This document shows, piece by piece, positions 18,660 to 23,147 of a stretch of DNA of 23,147 nt; the first letter of the stretch is position 1; the number at the start of each line of letters is the position of its first letter. The stretch lies in the NCBI GenBank assembly GCA_032718475.1, contig JAUCBJ010003598.1, positions 1 through 23,147 on the forward strand. Direction: 5' to 3'. The notes under the pieces are model-generated. The model was not told the origin of the DNA, searched no databases, and saw nothing but the letters and a program-made list of their open reading frames with translations. This DNA is from Nemertoderma westbladi. Its lineage: Eukaryota; Xenacoelomorpha; Nemertodermatida; Nemertodermatidae. Both the position numbers and the translations under genes were made by a program.

Positions 18660-21600
18660 GTAGAGACAGGCAGTTAATTTGGATTATACATATTTCTGTA
18701 TTTGTATTTTGAGTACCGGTATAACGAAAGTAACTTTGGAATAAATTATTAATTTATTAATTGTATTTTAAACCCCAAAAGTTAAATGAATAGTTAAGTA
18801 GTAAAAGTAAATGTCAACAAGTTTGACCAATATATCCGAATATATAAGGATATATGGATGACAGAAAAATTGGAATAAAAAAAAGGATGTTAAGCTAATT
18901 TATCAAACGTCAAAGTTGCGACGTTTATATTAATATTTTAGAGGTTGTCTTTTTTTGTTTCAGTATATTTAAAAGTGGCATAAGTTACAGAAGTTTCACA
19001 TCTATACCAATTGAAGTCCACGAATTAAACCAAGTGAGATTGGAGCAGTACATGACTTACAGGTTGGTATAGAAACCATACTGTGTTAAACCAAGTGAGA
19101 TTGGAGCAGTACATGACTTACAGGTTGGTATAGAAACCATACTGTGTTAAACCAAGTGAGATTGGAGCAGTACATGACTTACAGGTTGGTATAGAAACCA
19201 TACTGTGTTAAACCAAGTGAGATTGGAGCAGTACATGACTTACAGGTTGGTATAGAAACCATACTGTGTTAAACCAAGTGAGATTGGAGCAGTACATGAC
19301 TTACAGGTTGGTATAGAAACCATACTGTGTGATTGGAGCAGTACATGACTTACAGGTTGGTATAAAAACCATACTGTGTTAAACCCAAGTGAGATTGGAG
19401 CAGTACATGACTTACAGGTTGGTATAGAAACCATACTGTGTGATTGGAGCAGTACATGACTTACAGGTTGGTATAAAAACCATACTGTGTTAAACCCAAG
19501 TGAGATTGGAGCAGTACATGACTTACAGGTTGGTATTGAAACATGGACTTACTATCCAACAATTGTGTGAATGTCAGTCACATAGTCAGTCAGTTAAAGA
19601 TGTGAGTGAGTAGGTCAAGGCTTCCCAAACACACATCATGCATGAGATTGCACAATACGTCGATGCCATTGCATGACTGACTGCCGAGAGTTCTTTAAGC
19701 ACTTCAAAGCAAGCATTCTTTACTGGCCTTTTCAACCAAAGTTGCGATTGGCTAAATTTTTTAGTGCTGCATCCCAGTGCTTATAGTTACTTTACCACAT
19801 TAACTGTTCTCCACTTACCCTTGGTTCATTCCGCTCTGCCTTTGTTTGTGGAACGAAAATTCGATAAGCAGACTGCCGTCAACTGATTACTCGTTCATTG
19901 CTAGGTCTGTTTTTTAGTTCGTGGTGTGGATGCACGCATATATAGCTACAGTACCGGTGCGGTAGGTAATAAAGTTATTACTGGATAAATTTAACAAACT
20001 AATTAATAATTTGTCATCGTTCCAGGAACCTCGGTAGGTCTGGTCTGCGTGTTTCCTGCATCGGTCTCGGAACCTGGGTAACCTTCGCCAGCCAAATAAC
20101 CGACGAAATGGCAGAGGAGATACTTACCGTAGCATACAACCACGGGGTGAACCTTATTGACACTGCGGAGGTGTACGCCGGGGGCAGGTGAGTTAATCGG
20201 TGTACGCCGGGGGCAGGTGAGTTAATCGGTGTACGCCGGGGGCAGGTGAGTTAATCAGTGTACGCCGGGGGCAGGTGAGTTAAACGGTGTACGCCGGGGG
20301 CAGGTGAGTTAATCGGTATACGCCGGGGGCAGGTGAGTTAAACGCTGTACGCCGGGGGCAGGTGAGTTAATCGGTGTACGCCGGGGGCAGGTGAGTTAAT
20401 CGGTGTACGCCGGGGGCAGGTGAGTTAATCGCATCCATATTTCAACGGACTGGACTGGCTAGACCGGTTTCTACAGTAGTACAATGTTACTAACAGAGTA
20501 TTCAGTTTAAACAGTTCAATGAAATATTAACTTTAAGTAATAACTATTTACATACTGTACTTGTGTGTAAAGTAGCACTTTACAGTGCGATGATCCGAGT
20601 GGCTTTGTTACACGAACGAACGTAAGTGAGTGAGTGAAAATAAAGCCACGAGGTTCAGAACACTGTAAAGTACTTTGCAACAAGTATCTATGTAGTTTTA
20701 TTCCAAAATTTTAACATATTAAGAAATGATTGTACATATATTATAAGTGATAGAAACTGTACAAATTAAATTAGTTGCTGCTGTATAAATAAATGTAAAA
20801 ATGACATAAATTATGTTATAAATACTGTAGGTTAACTTATATTTATTATGGCGTTTGGAGTCATGTTAATAATATAGCTAGGTTATAATAGCTATACCCC
20901 GCCCACCGGTAGGTAATGCAGTAGGCCTATCTGGCTGTCAGGCAAAATTCCACCTATTGTTTACGTGGTAACCAATGATGCGTTAAGTAATGTCCACTAA
21001 GGGGACATTACTTAACTGATAACACCAAATACAATACTAAATGTACAGGCAAATACAATGCTGTAATGTCCTCTAAAGTTGTAAAACTGCTAAATAACAA
21101 CTCGCTCGCTGTTGATACTAACGGCGTTGAGTAATGTTTTATGCAACTATTTACAATCTGCTGCTTTGCAGCTACATTAAGAATTTAAGAATGATATGTC
21201 GGCTTTCCGTCAAAATTGAGCCGCCTCAACGCTCTATCACCAATGGCAATGACTTTCCCGAGATTATCCGCATCTTCCAGAAACTCAAGCGCTGCGCAAT
21301 ATAATTATTTCTATTCATGAGGCCGCAAAACACAAGTTCGTGCATTGGCTGATCCTCACGACGAAAGCAATGTCCTGCGAAGCGGAAGCGGCTGTGTTCA
21401 AGGAGAGGACTAATAATGAGACACAGACACACCCAATACCGATACCGGAAGAACAAGAAGAGGACTAATAATGAGACACAGACACACCCAATACCGATAC
21501 CGGAAGAACAAGGAGAGGACTAATAATGAGACACAGACACACCCAATACCGATACCGGAAGAACAAGGAGAGGACTAATAATGAGATACAGACACACCCA

Positions 21601-22566
21601 ATACCGATACCGGAAGAACAAGGAGAGGACTAATAATGAGACACAGACACACCCAATACCGATACCGGAAGAACAAGGAGAGGACTAATAATGAGACACA
21701 GACACACCCAATACCGATACCGGAAGAACAAGGAGAGGACTAATAATGAGACACAGACACACCCAATACCGATACCGGAAGAACAAGGAGAGGACTAATA
21801 ATGAGACACAGACACACCCAATACCGATACCGGAAGAACAAGGAGAGGACTAATAATGAGACACAGACACACCCAATACCGATACCGGAAGAACAAGGAG
21901 AGGACTAATAATGAGACACAGACACACCCAATACCGATACCGGAAGAACAAGGAGAGGACTAATAATGAGACACAGACACACCCAATACCGATACCGGAA
22001 GAACAAGGAGAGGACTAATAATGAGACACAGACACACCCAATACCGATACCGGAAGAACAAGGAGAGGACTAATAAATGAGGACACAGGCACACCCAATA
22101 CCGATACCGGAAGAACAAGGAGAGGACTAATAATGAGACACAGATACACCCAATACCGATACCGGAAGAAATCTAATCGGCTCTAAATCGGCGACGTGAA
22201 CTACAAATCATCGCGGTTTAGCTTTTGTTCAAATTCTATTCAAAAGCAAAGAATTACCATTTAAACATTTAAAAAACAAATTTAATTAATTAAATTACTG
22301 TATGTAGCTAATTTGTTTCTTTTCTCAAATTTATCCTAATTTCAGGGCCGAATTATTATTGGGCCAGATAATTAAAAAGAACGGTTGGAGGCGTTCTAGT
22401 CTGGTAATCACGACGAAGCTCTACTGGGGAGGTCCTGCAGAGACCGAAAGAGGTCTCAACCGGAAACACATAGTGGAAGGCCTGTCTGAGTCACTCTCTC
22501 GTCTGGGTCTCTCTTATGTTGATATTGTATTCGCCAACAGACCAGATTCAACAACCCCGATGGAAG
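18511..22566 (+). CDS. KCNAB: Voltage-gated K+ channel beta subunit (Kv-beta, aldo-keto reductase family), 5' half
   Basis: Cytosolic auxiliary subunit of Shaker-type Kv channels; it binds the channel's T1 domain as a tetramer and keeps an NADPH-dependent aldo-keto reductase fold. Four coding exons join in phase (18511-18659, 18964-19062, 20026-20187, 22346-22566) into 210 residues, about half the 367-419 of vertebrate Kv-betas; the rest lies beyond the window. After a variable N-terminus (1-82) comes [19 protein letters not shown], then [35 protein letters not shown] and [11 protein letters not shown]. The catalytic tetrad is D128, Y133, K161 and N201, with the same spacing as D85, Y90, K118 and N158 of Kv-beta2. 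FASQ replaces the usual FGGQ near residue 103. Introns 2 and 3 begin with tandem copies of their own donor sites. Exons 3 and 4 are certain; exons 1 and 2 rest on phase, splice signals and open frame. Which paralogue is unresolved. Confidence 0.93.
18964..19062 (+). CDS. KCNAB: KCNAB exon 2
   Basis: Preceded by a strong pyrimidine tract and acceptor (TCTTTTTTTGTTTCAG, AG at 18962-18963). The 99 bases are open in the only frame that joins both neighbours: one base completing a Ser codon, 32 codons ([10 protein letters not shown]...QYMTY), then AG, which with the G of exon 3 gives the Arg of YRNLG. The donor is ACTTACAG|GTTGGT at 19063. The last 38 exon bases plus 23 intron bases form the founding unit of the array at 19025-19543. 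Confidence 0.72.
19025..19543 (+). repeat. Exon 2-donor minisatellite, 9 units (61-bp unit)
   Basis: The first unit is the real exon 2 end: 38 exon bases (from TTAAACCAAGTGAG to ACTTACAG) and 23 intron bases (GTTGGTATAGAAACCATACTGTG). It is repeated to a total of nine CAG|GTTGGT donors. Units 6 and 8 are shorter, lacking the TTAAACCAAGTGA part, and carry TATAAAAACC instead of TATAGAAACC, so part of the array grew as a 61 + 48-bp dimer. The last unit fades at GTATTGAAACA. In the gene's frame, reading past the first donor gives a stop (TAG) after three codons, so later donors would truncate the protein. Confidence 0.9.
19544..20025 (+). other. Remainder of KCNAB intron 2
   Basis: Non-coding. 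It contains several short GTCAGTCA- or GACTGACTG-type words (19572-19684) and the pairs CACATAGTCAGTCAGT / TGAGTGAGT. The intron ends at TTGTCATCGTTCCAG (AG 20024-20025), a fair acceptor. I see no further exon or RNA gene. Confidence 0.6.
20026..20187 (+). CDS. KCNAB: KCNAB exon 3 (start of the aldo-keto reductase barrel)
   Basis: 162 bases: one base finishing the Arg codon, 53 codons and AG. It encodes [27 protein letters not shown] and [14 protein letters not shown], nearly residue-for-residue the conserved Kv-beta sequence, including active-site D128 and Y133. Acceptor TTCCAG|G; donor GGGCAG|GTGAGT at 20188, close to the ideal consensus. The last 17 exon bases are part of the 29-bp array that follows. 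Confidence 0.96.
20171..20431 (+). repeat. Exon 3-donor minisatellite, 9 x 29 bp
   Basis: Exactly 261 bases, nine units of 29. Each unit is 17 exon bases (GTGTACGCCGGGGGCAG) followed by 12 intron bases (GTGAGTTAATCG). All nine keep CAG|GTGAGT without change; the few variants lie outside the splice site (TAAACG for TAATCG twice, TAATCA once, GTATAC once, CTGTAC once). The first unit is the functional exon border. A transcript using a later donor would read AGG TGA, a stop at the second codon. Confidence 0.96.
20541..20700. repeat. Imperfect foldback, about 150 bp (possible small MITE)
   Basis: Inverted arms of about 50-60 bases with mismatches: TACTTGTGTGTAAAGTAGCAC and GCACTTTACAGTG...GAGTGGCTTT on the left against AAAGCCACGAGG...CACTGTAAAGTAC and TTGCAACAAGTA on the right. 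The loop is around 20603-20637 and contains GTGAGTGAGTGA. Element ends and target duplication are not clear. Confidence 0.55.
20982..21016. repeat. Perfect hairpin, 14-bp arms
   Basis: GTTAAGTAATGTCC (20982-20995) and GGACATTACTTAAC (21003-21016) around a 7-base loop. Partial copies of the word GTAATGTCC recur at about 21063. In an intron it could fold in the pre-mRNA; no function is implied. Confidence 0.75.
21321..21394 (-). pseudogene. LINE reverse-transcriptase C-terminal scrap, minus strand
   Basis: The minus strand reads [20 protein letters not shown] followed by VFCGL, the C-terminal motif of non-LTR reverse transcriptases (family form LRFAGHC.R.DQPV..L..W). It shares 38 of 42 bases with the plus-strand scrap at 13239-13280, so both come from one LINE family. 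It lies in antisense in KCNAB intron 3 and directly abuts the 55-bp array. The frame is open over 21226-21456, but residues beyond the motif are not recognisable. Confidence 0.68.
21399..22169. repeat. 55-bp minisatellite, 14 units, in KCNAB intron 3
   Basis: Fourteen nearly identical units running from CAAGGAGAGGACTAATAATG through AGACACAGACACACCCAATA to CCGATACCGGAAGAA. One unit near 22073-22090 has two extra bases and a GG change. The first unit adjoins the LINE scrap, and the minus-strand open frame runs from the array into it, so the founder may be part of the same element. Because 55 is not a multiple of three, the array does not code. Confidence 0.95.
22170..22345 (+). other. End of KCNAB intron 3
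   Basis: AT-rich intron end with a good acceptor: a T/C-rich run (TTTGTTTCTTTTCTC) then CCTAATTTCAG, with AG at 22344-22345. CCTAAT at 22335-22340 may be a branch point, though it is close to the AG. Confidence 0.6.
22346..22566 (+). CDS. KCNAB: KCNAB exon 4 (aldo-keto reductase core)
   Basis: 221 bases: G completing Arg137, 73 codons, and G opening the next codon. It encodes [43 protein letters not shown], and [17 protein letters not shown], matching Kv-beta almost throughout and including active-site K161 and N201. Donor GAAG|GTTCGG at 22567 is weaker than the others, but the split falls exactly where Kv-beta continues with Glu. Without splicing the frame closes after GSVE at 22580. The following exon (…VRAM.HVI.QG.AMYWGTS in relatives) is not in the window. 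Confidence 0.96.
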
Positions 22567-23147
22567 GTTCGGTAGAATAATTTAATCATCATTAATGGAT
22601 TAATTAATTAAAGCTACAGTATGTTGTTATATAAAACTCTATGTTATCTGTAATTTTATAATCTAATAAATCTCCTCAGTTTGGATGTATAATGTTCATC
22701 GATGCGCGTCGACAGAATTCGCTTTCGTTCGTTGCTTTGTGGCTCAATCGAGGCGTATTTATTTACACGATACAGACAACAACTGTCACTGTCTCCGGGT
22801 TTTACTTCACACATTTGTTTGTGTGAAACCGTATTTTGTGGGCGCTGCGACATGTTGTGAGACTGAATCTATTTGCACAGCATAGGCTGTGTCCTCAGCC
22901 TGAAAATGGAAACATTATTCTATTTCGATATTCTTAACAATCAGTTTAAGCTGACACTTTGCAGATTTCCCACACCATACAGGCGTTGCTGTGATGGTGT
23001 GGCTGCTGATCCTTAAGCCGTTCTCCCTGTTCGTTGTTAGGCTGTTCACGTAACATCAGAAGCACTCATGCGCCAGAAAGCTGTGACAATTACTTGCTTA
23101 GAATGGCCATAGGCTTTCTAATAAATATACAATTTTCCTAGATAAAT
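22567..23147 (+). other. KCNAB intron 4, partial
   Basis: I find no exon continuing the protein. The part at 22685-22890 is less AT-rich and open in two overlapping frames (65-66 codons on each strand), but neither resembles Kv-beta or any domain I know; it may be an unidentified repeat. Confidence 0.6.

Larger units (their letters stand above)
20432..21320 (+). other. KCNAB intron 3, upstream part
   Basis: Non-coding. It includes an imperfect foldback of about 150 bp (20541-20700) and a perfect hairpin at 20982-21016, listed separately. On the minus strand 21226-21320 continues the open frame of the LINE scrap, but without recognisable homology. Confidence 0.55.

Noticed and set aside
19240-19434. 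64-codon minus-strand open frame
   Set aside because: It is a shadow of the exon 2-donor array; its repeated peptide mirrors the repeat units.
20171-20431. Translated repeat extending exon 3
   Set aside because: Reading through the first donor gives TGA at the second codon, and the 29-bp unit would shift the frame in each copy, so the array cannot be a coding extension.
22359-22580. Stand-alone 73-codon gene starting at the internal Met
   Set aside because: It is the body of KCNAB exon 4; homology starts upstream of this Met at the acceptor, and the last four codons are intron sequence.

Overview
This window looks like nuclear DNA from an invertebrate animal. It is AT-rich, spliced and full of minisatellites and transposable elements, with no bacterial-style operons. 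It holds one recognisable host gene: the 5' half of a voltage-gated potassium channel beta subunit gene (KCNAB/Kv-beta family, aldo-keto reductase fold). The protein is closer to the vertebrate Kv-beta sequences I know than to Drosophila Hyperkinetic. Frequent TACTGTA/TACAGTA and AGGCCTA words hint at a deuterostome such as an echinoderm, hemichordate or cephalochordate. That is weak evidence and the taxon stays open.

Layout. 1-2176: mostly unassigned AT-rich DNA, poly-G and poly-C tracts, and a decayed LINE endonuclease fragment (minus strand, 1456-1701). 2177-2798: a 30-bp minisatellite. 3570-3628: a G-run cluster followed by a C tract. 3935-4575: diverged repeats that mostly end in a hairpin. 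5193-8912: a nested transposon pair. A roughly 0.94-kb almost fully palindromic hAT-like element, with 8-bp target duplications GTTGTAAG, has been split by a 2773-bp piggyBac element (5711-8483, TTAA duplications) whose transposase has two frameshifts but keeps its catalytic aspartates. 9665-10640: 122 copies of an 8-bp repeat. 10712-15527: largely featureless apart from a LINE reverse-transcriptase scrap at about 13240. 15530-16561: a palindromic Tc1/mariner derivative flanked by TA. 17540-17706: a tRNA-derived SINE-like unit (minus strand).

KCNAB gene (plus strand): coding exons 18511-18659, 18964-19062, 20026-20187 and 22346-22566. Phases match and GT/AG borders are present throughout. The gene runs off the right side of the window. 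The encoded 210 residues include the four aldo-keto-reductase active-site residues (D128, Y133, K161, N201 in this model).

The most striking observation is that the 3' ends of exons 2 and 3 are each the founder of a tandem array. Exon 2 and its donor are repeated in 9 units (mostly 61 bp); exon 3 and its donor are repeated in exactly 9 units of 29 bp. Every unit keeps an intact 5' splice site. The first intron therefore starts with 9 competing donors and the next with 9 more, and only the first donor of each gives an open frame. A third array (55 bp x 14) in intron 3 grew beside a LINE fragment rather than a splice site.
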